Source of the DNA: Candidatus Bathyarchaeota archaeon
GTDB taxonomy: Archaea; Thermoproteota; Bathyarchaeia; Bathyarchaeales; Bathycorpusculaceae
Direction: 5' to 3'
DNA: 64,000 nucleotides
Assembly (NCBI GenBank): GCA_026014735.1
Contig: JAOZHT010000004.1
Location: forward strand, 219,321 to 283,320
Numbering within the stretch: the stretch's first letter is position 1; each line of letters opens with the position of its first letter. The position numbers were made by a program, and so were the translations under genes. A model generated the notes under the pieces. It was not told the origin of the DNA and ran no database searches. It saw only the letters and a program-made list of their open reading frames with translations. Positions 50,556 through 58,576 of the stretch are shown here, piece after piece.

Positions 50556-50816
50556 ATGCCTTTAAAAAGAAAAAGAACCAGAAGTGAAGCTGATATGACT
50601 GAATTAGAAATTGCTGTAGCTCCCATGCATAGACTCTGCAAGAAAGCTGGCGCTGACCGAGTAAGCGAAGCCGCAGCCAAAGAACTTGCCAAAGCCCTCG
50701 AGGAAATCGGCATCAAAATCGCCAAGGAATCACTGGATTTCGCGATGCACGCTGGAAGAAAAACCATCAAAGCGGAAGATATCGAAATAGCCGCAAGAAA
50801 AATCATGGGCAAGTAA
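50556..50816 (+). CDS. Archaeal histone
   Basis: An 86-residue protein with a short basic tail (MPLKRKRTRSE) and one complete histone fold: ELEIAVAPMHRLCKKAGADR, VSEAAAKELAKALEEIG, KIAKESLDFAMHAGRKTIKA and EDIEIAARKIMGK, the last two carrying the RKTIK and histone-loop residues that touch DNA. Most archaeal histones lack a basic N-terminal tail, so its presence here is of interest. It packages chromosomal DNA as dimers and longer multimers. ATG 50556 has AGGTT upstream; a start at an internal ATG (50595) would remove the tail. The gap after it holds two repeat elements. Confidence 0.93.
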   Translation: MPLKRKRTRSEADMTELEIAVAPMHRLCKKAGADRVSEAAAKELAKALEEIGIKIAKESLDFAMHAGRKTIKAEDIEIAARKIMGK

Positions 50817-50890
50817 CCAGAAAATTAATCTCCATTTTTCCTTTCTTCTTTTTATCCAACTCTTCTGTCATCTGCGATTTTTTTCTATAG

Positions 50891-50904
50891 GCCCCTTTTA
50901 TATA
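50891..50904 (-). repeat. Intergenic TATA/G-rich repeat element, copy E
   Basis: Read on the minus strand, TATATAAAAGGGGC followed by CTATAGAAAAAAATCGC closely parallels copy D (TATAAATAAGGGGG, TATAGAGAAAAAAACGC). It points toward the histone gene from its 3' side, so a transcript would be antisense to histone mRNA. Confidence 0.5.
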
Positions 50905-50939
50905 GGCAGTATATGGAAGCGTATGCAAACCGCTGGCTG

Positions 50940-50979
50940 CCACTGTTGCTCTGGCCACCTCTCCCCTCCCTTATATAAA
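50940..50979 (-). repeat. Intergenic TATA/G-rich repeat element, copy F
   Basis: Read on the minus strand, the order is TTTATATAAGGGAGGGGAGA, then GGTGGCCAGAGCAACAGTGG. This matches copy B in TATA, G-run and GAGCAACAG tail. It lies 36 bases upstream of copy E on the same strand, and no protein gene follows on that strand before the histone gene. Confidence 0.55.
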
Positions 50980-51052
50980 GAGTCAACGAAGATTCCAGCC
51001 GGTCAATGTAATTTGTCTGCTCAGAGGGTGGGATGCGGGGATGCCGTGGGAA

Positions 51053-53290
51053 TTACGGTGTCGTTTTAACCTTGAATATGGCGACTTCGCTGTTTCGGAA
51101 CGCCAACGAGTAGGTGGGGTCATCGGCAAACCGGGGCAGCAAAGAGAGGTCTGTTAGGGCAACGTAGCTGATGTTGTATTTTTTGAGGGCTACTTGGTAA
51201 TCGAAGCATGTCAGGGGCAAATCGGCGACGTTGTTGATGTAGGTTCGGGAATAGCTTTCTATTAAACCGTTAAGGATGGCTGCGTCCTCGCCTTGGGTCT
51301 CCGAAATCGGGTAGATGCCCACATAGAAGCTGACCTCAGCGGTGCATCCGCCTTGGAGGCTGTAGACGAGTTCGTAGAAAGCCGAGTTCTCCTGAAGCCA
51401 CACGTCGCTGCCCAGCCTGGCGCTGGGAAACACAATCTGGTTAATCTGATGCAGGCTATTATCGACAATACCGATGCTGTTGGCGCACTGCCTGACTTCG
51501 CCGCGTGCCAGAAAGGGGATACGTAGCCAATCAAACTCCGCGTCATTTAGGCTCTGGAAAATAAAGGAGACCTTGGCGAAGCGGACGCCGCGGTTAATCG
51601 TGATTTCCTCAGTTACGTTGAACTCCGAGTTACCGCGGGTTATAACAAAGGATGCACTGTTACCCTCACCGATGACTCGGGTGCATGACTGGTTGAAGTC
51701 GCCCAGTTTCACCTCGCTTGGTGCCCCGCTGCTTCGGTAGAGAAGGCTGATTTGGGTGTCGTTAAGCGAGAAAACCTTGGGGTGAACATAGCTGCTGTTG
51801 AGAATCGCGTAGATGTCGTGTGTGCTGCCGTTAGCCAAGCTTCCCGCCTGCTCAACCTGCAGCAACCCGTTATCGACGAGGTAATCCGCCTGCAGCAGAT
51901 TCGACGCCACCTGCGCGGGTTCAAACTCACGCTGCAAAATCAGGTACTGCGGATCCACGGCGCTAAAGGTAGGTCTCTTGGCAAAGCCCGATAGCCACCA
52001 GCCATAATTTGCGTCCGCTACAAAAATCGAGGCCTCAGAGGTGTTAGCCGCCGCCCACTGGATAGCTGCATATTTGGCAGGAGTCATAAATTGGAAAAAG
52101 TTCGCCTGCGAAATCCCCGAAGATTCCTGCCGCCAGGGTGTCCAAGGCAACGCAAAAAGAGGCGTTAACAGACACACAGCCACCAAGACCACCGTGGCAG
52201 CCGTCTTGAGTTTGCCGGTGGATAAGCCCCTGATTTTTTTGTTGACTATTTTTTCGGTGTTGTTGGCTACCCAAAGAATGACCAAGGCCAAGCAAGCCAT
52301 AACGGGCAAAGCCAAGAAATAGAGGAACCGCTGGTAATCCAAAAAGACCCCTGCGAGGTAGCTTTGGGTTGCGGCAAGCGGCACAAGTACTGCTGACAGG
52401 AACAGAAGGGTGGGTAAGGTGAAGTATCTGCCGCTGCGCAGTTTAGAGATGACGGGGAACAGGAAGAGGGGTATGATGGCTAAGCTCACGATGAGGACGG
52501 GGGGCACACGGGTTTCCACGACTGCCTGCTGATTTACCGCAGCGGAACCGGTGATGGCGCCTTGTGAGCCGAAGTAAACCGGGAGGGTATTTATGAGGTA
52601 AGGCGCCACCAATAGCGCTCCTAGGATTATGGGAACTAGCCAAAGCAGCGTTTTTTTAGGCGCTAACCCCTTTCTGGAGAAGATTAAACTTAGCAGCAGG
52701 GTAAGGACCGTTATGGCAGAGAAGACGATGGCGCTGAACAGATGTGTCAGGAAAAGTGCTGAGGCAAGTATGGATGCAGCGGCAAGAGTGCCCTTCAAAG
52801 CCAGCCGCGTGGGCTGAAGGAAAAAATAGAAAAGAATAGGAATCAAAGTCAACGCCACGATGTTGGGGTACCCTGCCCAATCCAGCATGATGAGGTCGCT
52901 TGCAGAGAAAGCCACCAGCACCGCGGCAACCAGCCCCGCTGATTCGCCCCAGGCGGTCTTAATTAGCAAAAAAGCCGCCAGTATCATGAGCGCAGAAAAC
53001 AGCGACGCCACCGCTGCCTGCGCCAGATAATCTGGGGCGCCACTCAGGGCTATTATGAAGGCGGTGAATATGTGGTAGCCTGGGTTGGTGGCTGAGACAC
53101 CGCCGCCCATGTGGTAATAATTGTGGAAGAAGGAGGTTTGGGGGCTGAGGATGGAGTTAATGACGCTTTCATGTAATCCGATGTCGGCGCCGGGCGGATA
53201 GGTGTTCATGGTGGTTAGGGCGAAGCGGTAGAGGAAACCCGCTGCTGCGACGACTAAGAGCAGGAAAGTGAGGCTTCTTTTGTTAACCAT
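51053..53290 (-). CDS. Large multi-pass membrane protein, GT-C glycosyltransferase-like
   Basis: A 745-residue protein with about ten to twelve N-terminal membrane helices (residues 8-385) and a hydrophilic C-terminal domain of about 350 residues containing many NxS/T sequons. Near the N-terminus the motif NTYPPGADIGLHESV resembles the acidic catalytic loop of GT-C fold glycosyltransferases, which use lipid-linked sugars on the outer face of the membrane. The C-terminal domain is beta-rich and outside the cell. I do not recognise the exact family. It is transcribed alone, away from the histone gene. Confidence 0.75.
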   Translation of the reverse strand: MVNKRSLTFLLLVVAAAGFLYRFALTTMNTYPPGADIGLHESVINSILSPQTSFFHNYYHMGGGVSATNPGYHIFTAFIIALSGAPDYLAQAAVASLFSALMILAAFLLIKTAWGESAGLVAAVLVAFSASDLIMLDWAGYPNIVALTLIPILFYFFLQPTRLALKGTLAAASILASALFLTHLFSAIVFSAITVLTLLLSLIFSRKGLAPKKTLLWLVPIILGALLVAPYLINTLPVYFGSQGAITGSAAVNQQAVVETRVPPVLIVSLAIIPLFLFPVISKLRSGRYFTLPTLLFLSAVLVPLAATQSYLAGVFLDYQRFLYFLALPVMACLALVILWVANNTEKIVNKKIRGLSTGKLKTAATVVLVAVCLLTPLFALPWTPWRQESSGISQANFFQFMTPAKYAAIQWAAANTSEASIFVADANYGWWLSGFAKRPTFSAVDPQYLILQREFEPAQVASNLLQADYLVDNGLLQVEQAGSLANGSTHDIYAILNSSYVHPKVFSLNDTQISLLYRSSGAPSEVKLGDFNQSCTRVIGEGNSASFVITRGNSEFNVTEEITINRGVRFAKVSFIFQSLNDAEFDWLRIPFLARGEVRQCANSIGIVDNSLHQINQIVFPSARLGSDVWLQENSAFYELVYSLQGGCTAEVSFYVGIYPISETQGEDAAILNGLIESYSRTYINNVADLPLTCFDYQVALKKYNISYVALTDLSLLPRFADDPTYSLAFRNSEVAIFKVKTTP

Positions 53291-53436
53291 GCGACCGCCC
53301 TTTGGGACAGTATAGGTTTAGCGTTTCATAGCTATATGGTCTGTGGCTGTTTCGGTTTTTCGCCTGCCATTACTCATTCAGGTGCTGAGTTAAACTTTAT
53401 AAGCATTCCCAGAGCAGATAAGTTGAGGCTAAATCT

Positions 53437-54816
53437 ATGGGCAAAGGCGCGGGCAAGATAGGCGTTTCATTAGTTTTGGTTCTAATCGTAAGCTGCGGTT
53501 TATCGTTTGCGTCGTTAGCAAACGCGCAGTCATACTATTATCCTCTTTCACAGAACTGGCTAAACGTCCAAGTTAACTATCCTGGAGCAGGCTACGTGTA
53601 TCCCGGTTCAGGATACTTCTACTATGGCTCAACCGTCTACGCCTACGTTTACACCAACCCCGGCTACGTTTTCAACGGCTGGTACCTCAACGGAGTCTAC
53701 CAGGGAAAACTCACCTCTATCCCCATAACCATGACCCAGGACTACACTCTGGTAGCAACATTTAGCGTCCGAACAGTCTGCCTCACAATCACAAACAACC
53801 CCTACGGCGGCGGCCAAACCGCGCCGACTGCAGGCATATGGAATTACTCCATCGGCTCCACCGTAACCGTCACGGCGTATCCGAATGCGGGCTGCAACTT
53901 CAGCGGCTGGTACCTTGACGGCGTCTATCAGGGACTGGGAACCAGCATATCTGTGCCCATGACCCAGGACCGCCAAATAGGCGCATTCTACTCAGGAAAC
54001 ATCCCCGATGTCACACCCTCCCCCTCTCCGCAGGCAACCCCTAACCCCACGCCGCCAAACAGCAACTTGCCAGTCCCAAGCCTATCATTCTACTGCGCCA
54101 GCTCCACCACCTCATCGGGCTTTAAAGTAAACATAGACGGCGCCTTAGTCTACAATCAAATCGGGCTTTCAGGCTCAGGCATACTTTTCGCGTACAGCGC
54201 CAACGGAGGACAAACATGGCATGACCTGGCTTACCTCATTACGGGCGACGGAGGCAACTTCTCCGCGGTTTGGATGCCCTCTGCATCAGGCAACTACCTT
54301 ATCAAAGGCACCTGGCTCGGCGACGACGCCTACGCGCCACTAACAACCGCCATAAGCTTTGCCGTGACGCCCTCAAATAACGAGGACGACAACGTCTTCT
54401 CGGTTTCCTCCAACTCCACGCTCTCCGCGTTAAACTTCGACTCAGAGGCGGATCAATTAGGCTTCACCGTTTCGGGTCCATCAGGCACCGTCGGCTACGT
54501 ACAAATATGTATCCCCCAGTCGGTTATGCCGGTGGTGGCGAACCTCAAAATCTACCTTGACGGCCAAGAAGTACCCTACCACACATACGCAGAAAACAAC
54601 GCCTGGATAATCACCACAGAGTACACGCACAGCACGCACTCGGTGGTTATGGCGCTGGACGGTTCATCTGCTCCCCTAATCGGCGATGTATCAGAGTCTA
54701 TGCTGGTGCCGATTCTAGTCGGGGTCGTGGTGGTTTCGCTGCTGGTGGCAATCGTCAGCGTGGTTTTGATGTCTAGGCAGAGAAAACAGATCAAAAACCA
54801 AGACGCCCCACAGTAA
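53437..54816 (+). CDS. Secreted cell-surface protein with two InlB-like repeats and C-terminal anchor
   Basis: A 459-residue protein with a signal peptide (to about residue 32, FASLANAQS), then two similar repeats (about 40-110 and 115-180) with conserved GYVFNGWYLNGVYQG and NFSGWYLDGVYQG, resembling InlB/Flg_new-type beta-repeats. A Pro/Thr linker (VTPSPSPQATPNPTPPN) follows, then an Ig-like region (250-330), a second beta domain and a C-terminal helix (LVPILVGVVVVSLLVAIV) with a basic tail. The plan is that of an archaeal surface adhesin-type protein. A TATA box (CTTTATAAG near 53392) lies upstream of ATG 53437. Confidence 0.8.
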   Translation: MGKGAGKIGVSLVLVLIVSCGLSFASLANAQSYYYPLSQNWLNVQVNYPGAGYVYPGSGYFYYGSTVYAYVYTNPGYVFNGWYLNGVYQGKLTSIPITMTQDYTLVATFSVRTVCLTITNNPYGGGQTAPTAGIWNYSIGSTVTVTAYPNAGCNFSGWYLDGVYQGLGTSISVPMTQDRQIGAFYSGNIPDVTPSPSPQATPNPTPPNSNLPVPSLSFYCASSTTSSGFKVNIDGALVYNQIGLSGSGILFAYSANGGQTWHDLAYLITGDGGNFSAVWMPSASGNYLIKGTWLGDDAYAPLTTAISFAVTPSNNEDDNVFSVSSNSTLSALNFDSEADQLGFTVSGPSGTVGYVQICIPQSVMPVVANLKIYLDGQEVPYHTYAENNAWIITTEYTHSTHSVVMALDGSSAPLIGDVSESMLVPILVGVVVVSLLVAIVSVVLMSRQRKQIKNQDAPQ

Positions 54817-54900
54817 CTCTTTTTTCCTCTTTCCCAAAAAATGGCTGCTGAATGTATAGATTTTAAAGAAGCCCCGAGTATTCTCAAGGTGAGGCCAAAT

Positions 54901-55185
54901 ATGCCCCAGACCATAAAATTCATCGGTGCCCTACGCCACATCTCAGGCAAAAAACAGTTAACCCTCAACTGCCCCCAAGGCACCACCATCGCGGAGGTCG
55001 TGGCTGCCCTAACCACGCAGTTCCCCGCCTTCAAAAGCATCTTCAGCGACCAGGAACTCAACGATGCCAAATCCAACTCCCTTATCCTTGTCAACGGCAA
55101 AGAAATCAGCATCCTCGAGGGGTACCAAACCAAAGTCGGCGCCGACGACGAAGTCGTGTTTGTGCCCGTGGTGCATGGTGGCTGA
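54901..55185 (+). CDS. MoaD/ThiS-type ubiquitin-like protein ending in Gly-Gly
   Basis: This 94-residue protein (IKFIGALRHISGKKQLTLNC, then SLILVNGKEISILEGYQTKV) has the beta-grasp fold of MoaD/ThiS/SAMP proteins and ends VPVVHGG. The C-terminal Gly-Gly is the thiocarboxylate or conjugation site used for molybdopterin, thiamin or tRNA thiolation, or as an archaeal ubiquitin-like modifier. ATG 54901 follows GGTGAGG; the frame upstream to 54841 is probably untranslated leader. The SAM hydrolase gene follows after six bases. No activating E1-like gene is adjacent. Confidence 0.85.
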   Translation: MPQTIKFIGALRHISGKKQLTLNCPQGTTIAEVVAALTTQFPAFKSIFSDQELNDAKSNSLILVNGKEISILEGYQTKVGADDEVVFVPVVHGG

Positions 55186-55191
55186 GCAAAC

Positions 55192-55968
55192 ATGATTACT
55201 CTAACCACCGATTTCGGACTCAAAGACCCCTATGTTGCAGAAATGAAAGGCGCAATTTTAAGCATCAACCCGCAGGCTCAGATAATCGATGTTTCCCATG
55301 GCGTCGACAAATTCAGCGTCCGCATGGCAGCGTTTATGCTGGCGTCAGCCGCACCCTACTTTCCAGACGGCACCGTGCATGTGGCGGTGGTTGACCCCGG
55401 CGTCGGCACACAGCGGCGCGCAATAGCTGTGCAGACCCAGAGGGCCTTTTTTGTGGGTCCAGACAACGGCGTGCTGATGCTGGCGGCGCAGGCACAGGGA
55501 ATCCAGCGCATATACGAAATCTCAAACCCCAAGCTGATGCTGCCCACTGTATCCTGCACGTTTCATGGCAGAGACATCTTTGCACCCGCAGCAGCGCACC
55601 TCAGCCAAGGCGTTGCCATCCAGAGCTTCGGACCAGAACTCTTTGACCCCCAAACCCCCATGTTCACTCAGGTGGAATGCAGAAACGGCGTTTTAGGCGC
55701 CGAAGTGCTGCATGTGGACGGCTTTGGCAACGTAGTCACCAACTTAACCCGAAAAGACCTCGCCAACGCAGCCTCCGTCTCGGTTAGGTTCCATCATGCC
55801 TGCCTACAGTTGCCGGTAACACGTACCTACGCGGATGCTGAGCCGTTGCAGGCAGTTGCCCTCTTTGGCAGCAGCGGCTTTCTGGAGGTAGCGCTCAACC
55901 AGGGCAGCTTCCACGAGAAATACCGCGTGAACATCGGCGACAAAGTAGAGGTTACGCCGGCGACCTGA
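55192..55968 (+). CDS. SAM hydrolase / hydroxide adenosyltransferase (DUF62)
   Basis: Splits S-adenosylmethionine into adenosine and methionine using hydroxide. The 258-residue protein has LTTDFGLKDPYVAEMKGAIL, VHVAVVDPGVGTQRRAIAV, the FVGPDNGVL motif and the C-terminal CTFHGRDIFAPAAAHLS and VLHVDGFGNVVTN. These are the conserved nucleotide-binding residues of the DUF62 (SAM_adeno_trans) family. It overlaps the convergent sugar-related gene by 17 bases and follows the MoaD-like gene. Confidence 0.93.
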   Translation: MITLTTDFGLKDPYVAEMKGAILSINPQAQIIDVSHGVDKFSVRMAAFMLASAAPYFPDGTVHVAVVDPGVGTQRRAIAVQTQRAFFVGPDNGVLMLAAQAQGIQRIYEISNPKLMLPTVSCTFHGRDIFAPAAAHLSQGVAIQSFGPELFDPQTPMFTQVECRNGVLGAEVLHVDGFGNVVTNLTRKDLANAASVSVRFHHACLQLPVTRTYADAEPLQAVALFGSSGFLEVALNQGSFHEKYRVNIGDKVEVTPAT

Positions 55969-56935
55969 GGCTTTCAAGTTCAGCTACTATGACGTCAACG
56001 GGGTTCTCCATCGCCGCCAACTTGTCAGCCACATCAAACCGCCTGCCCAAATACTGCCTTGCAAGCGCCATCACCTTCTCTTCGCGTGCTATGAAAAGCG
56101 GAAAGCCCCTCTTAGCGGTGTAGACGTTAACGGGCGTGTTTGCCATGTCGCCGACGACTATGCTTGGCACACCCTGCAGAGCGGCTTCTCGGCTGATGGT
56201 TCCCCCGTAGCTCACCACCAAATCCGCGTTCGCCACAAGACTTGCGGAGTCCTCAAAAACGGTTTTCTCTTTGAAAGCGTCGCCTCCCCCGTTGTAGCGG
56301 TTCAGCAGATGCACGTTGCCTAACTTGGAGAGCTGCAGGCTGAGGGGGCTGGCGGTGTCTGCTTTGCCCTCGGCGTAGGCGGCTTTGGCTTCAACTTGGC
56401 GAAGCACAATCAGCGGCTTCTTAACGTTTAGCTTCGCAGACTGATAACCCTGAATCCACGCTGCCTCATCCACGCCGCGAAACGTCACCACCCTTTTGGG
56501 ACAGTACTGCTTGGCAAAACCCTTCGGCAGCCCCTCAGAAACCACCACTGTATGGGCAAAGGGGATGGTGAGTCTGTTCACTGCCAACGCGTGGGGTGTA
56601 TCCGCAGTTAAAATGATGGGTATGCCTAAACCGAATGCGACGCGGCAAAGCTCCACGGATTGATGCGCGACCGCGGCGTCGGGGCGATTTTTTTCGAAAA
56701 GCTTGGCGAATTCGATTATGCGCTCGGCGCTTTCCCTGAGCCGCGAGGTGTTAGTGGAGGGGTCATATTTCCCGACGACAAGGGGTTTTTCGCCTAAAAG
56801 ACGCGCCAGCGGCAACGTGTCGGGGTGCAGGCGGGTGGTAAAGATAAATTCGTGTCCGCGGTCTCGGAGGGCTTTGCCGATGGCGGCGCCGTAGCGGGTA
56901 TGCTTGCCCGTGCAGGCGTCATACCAAACCCTCAT
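55952..56935 (-). CDS. DUF354-family GT-B-like protein
   Basis: A 327-residue protein with a GT-B-like layout: MRVWYDACTGKHTRYGAAIG, HEFIFTTRL, a middle of ADTPHALAVNRL and a C-terminal VVSYGGTISREAALQGVPSI, which resembles the nucleotide-sugar binding region of glycosyltransferases such as MurG. DUF354 proteins are predicted to act in surface polysaccharide synthesis. The start ATG overlaps the stop of the upstream acetyltransferase gene by one base, so both are in one operon with a polysaccharide role. Confidence 0.85.
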   Translation of the reverse strand: MRVWYDACTGKHTRYGAAIGKALRDRGHEFIFTTRLHPDTLPLARLLGEKPLVVGKYDPSTNTSRLRESAERIIEFAKLFEKNRPDAAVAHQSVELCRVAFGLGIPIILTADTPHALAVNRLTIPFAHTVVVSEGLPKGFAKQYCPKRVVTFRGVDEAAWIQGYQSAKLNVKKPLIVLRQVEAKAAYAEGKADTASPLSLQLSKLGNVHLLNRYNGGGDAFKEKTVFEDSASLVANADLVVSYGGTISREAALQGVPSIVVGDMANTPVNVYTAKRGFPLFIAREEKVMALARQYLGRRFDVADKLAAMENPVDVIVAELESLRSPA

Positions 56936-57444
56936 CAGTTCACCCTGCGCTTATCCGCCAAAAACTCTTCGCGTTTCGCCTCAAACTCAGCAAGCGACAT
57001 AACCTTACGGGCCGGGCAACCCGCCACCACCGTACACGCAGCCACATCCTTAGTGACCACGCTACCCCCGCCCACAACAGCTTTCTCGCCAACAGTAACA
57101 GAGGGCAGGATGGTAACTCCGCCGCCGATAGCCGCGCCGTCCTTAATCACGGGAGGCGTCATGAATGAGCTTTTAGGATACTTATCGTTTAGCAGGCTAC
57201 TATTAGGAGCAATAAACACGCCCTCGCCGAGCACGCAGCCGTTAGAGATAGTCACGTGAGCTTGAATATTGCAGTTTCTACCCAAAACCACATCTTTGCC
57301 CAAATCCACAAAGCTGCCGATGATGCAGCCCTCCCCGATTCGGGTGTTATCACCGATAACCACATAGTTCCAGATAGCACAGCCCTCGCCTATCTGCACA
57401 TTCTTGCCGGTGACGATTCCTACTCCACGCTTAGCATTCTGCAT
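56935..57444 (-). CDS. Left-handed beta-helix acyltransferase (WlbB/WbpD-like)
   Basis: A 169-residue protein with hexapeptide repeats (I/V-G-x-x-x-x: GKNVQIGEGCAIWNYVVIGD, IIGSFVDLGKDVVLG, AAIGGGVTILPSVTVGEKAVV), as in trimeric left-handed beta-helix acetyltransferases. The middle insert NSSLLNDKYPKSSF carries a catalytic-type His/Asn. Family members acetylate amino-sugars on UDP or dTDP in O-antigen-type synthesis. ATG 57444 is the start. It is in the same operon as the DUF354 gene. Confidence 0.88.
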   Translation of the reverse strand: MQNAKRGVGIVTGKNVQIGEGCAIWNYVVIGDNTRIGEGCIIGSFVDLGKDVVLGRNCNIQAHVTISNGCVLGEGVFIAPNSSLLNDKYPKSSFMTPPVIKDGAAIGGGVTILPSVTVGEKAVVGGGSVVTKDVAACTVVAGCPARKVMSLAEFEAKREEFLADKRRVN

Positions 57445-57516
57445 GCATCTCACTTTCTGGCTCCAGATTTAAATAGTTTAACATTAACAAACAATCCACA
57501 CATGGAGGCAAATGGC

Positions 57517-58416
57517 TTGACCAAAGAAACAGTGCTAATCGTGGGCCTAGGCGAAATCGGACACGCCCTATTCATGCTCTACCAACAAAAAAGCGAGGAT
57601 TTTTCGGTTTACGGCTTAGATTTAGACGAAGCAAAAATGCGTCAGCTCAACCAAACCAAAACGGCGGTGCCCCCCCAAATCGACACCCTCCAAATTTGCC
57701 TACCCTGCGCCAACCCTGAGCGATTCGCAGACGTCGTCGCCGGCTACGCCTCCCAATACAAACCCACGTTGGTCGTTAACAACAGCACGGTTCCGCCGGG
57801 CACCACCCTAAAAGTTGCCGCCCAAATAGGCTGCCCCATCGTGCATTCGCCCTCCCGGGGCGTCCACATCACCGCCGAGCATATGGTTTGGGAGATGAAG
57901 CGTTGGCCAAAATACGTCGGCGGCGCCACCCCAAAAGCATCTGCGCTGGCCAAAGCGCATTTTGAGAAGCTGGGCTTAACTGTCAAGGTCCTCAAAGGCT
58001 GCACCGAAACCGAACTAGCCAAAGTCTTCGAAACCACCTACCGCGCCTGGATGATAACCTGCTTCCAAGAAATGCATCGCATCAGCCGCAAATACGGCGC
58101 AGACTTCAACGACGCCCTAGACTTCCTCGAAGACACCCACCGCCAACGCCTCGACCGCCCCATCATGTTCCCCGGCTACATCGGCGGCCACTGCCTCATA
58201 CCCAACACGGAGCTGCTGCTGAAAAGCTACGACAGCGACATGCTACGGTTGATTTTGGAGTCTAACCAGAAACGCAAAGACGAAATGCAGAACCCGCAGA
58301 TCAAAGCGGAAGCTGAAGCGGTGGCGAAGCGTGCCGATAAGCTGGAGCGGGAGCTTGCGGGGGAAGAAAACGTCACTTTGCCCCAGTCACGTAGGGGCAG
58401 AGACGCCTGCACATAG
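57517..58416 (+). CDS. UDP-sugar/GDP-mannose dehydrogenase-like protein, short form
   Basis: The 299-residue protein starts with a Rossmann motif (VLIVGLGEIGHALFMLYQQ) and has NNSTVPPGTTLKVAA, HSPSRGVH, a middle helix KVFETTYRAWMITCFQEMHR and the active-site region PGYIGGHCLIPN with the catalytic-type Cys. The C-terminal sugar-nucleotide binding domain of the full family (about 100 to 150 residues) is missing. It might bind another substrate or need a partner. TTG 57517 is the start because GGAGG precedes it by eight bases; ATG 57502 is an alternative. Confidence 0.82.
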   Translation: MTKETVLIVGLGEIGHALFMLYQQKSEDFSVYGLDLDEAKMRQLNQTKTAVPPQIDTLQICLPCANPERFADVVAGYASQYKPTLVVNNSTVPPGTTLKVAAQIGCPIVHSPSRGVHITAEHMVWEMKRWPKYVGGATPKASALAKAHFEKLGLTVKVLKGCTETELAKVFETTYRAWMITCFQEMHRISRKYGADFNDALDFLEDTHRQRLDRPIMFPGYIGGHCLIPNTELLLKSYDSDMLRLILESNQKRKDEMQNPQIKAEAEAVAKRADKLERELAGEENVTLPQSRRGRDACT

Positions 58417-58576
58417 ACCCCCTATTGCTTATGCATAGAACCACTAACCAACCAAGACATAGATATCATGAGATGCTTTCAGGAAAGGGCTATGAATATC
58501 AAACATCCGTCAACCTGCGTCGGTCACCTGGAGTACAATAGGTCGAGTAATCATTCCGGGTTCTACGTTGAGATTT

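Noticed and set aside
58417-58576. Possible RNA gene in the gap after the dehydrogenase-like gene
   Set aside because: Scanned for tRNA T-loop and C/D box patterns; partial matches (a TTCCGGGTTCTA stretch) do not fold into a complete cloverleaf.
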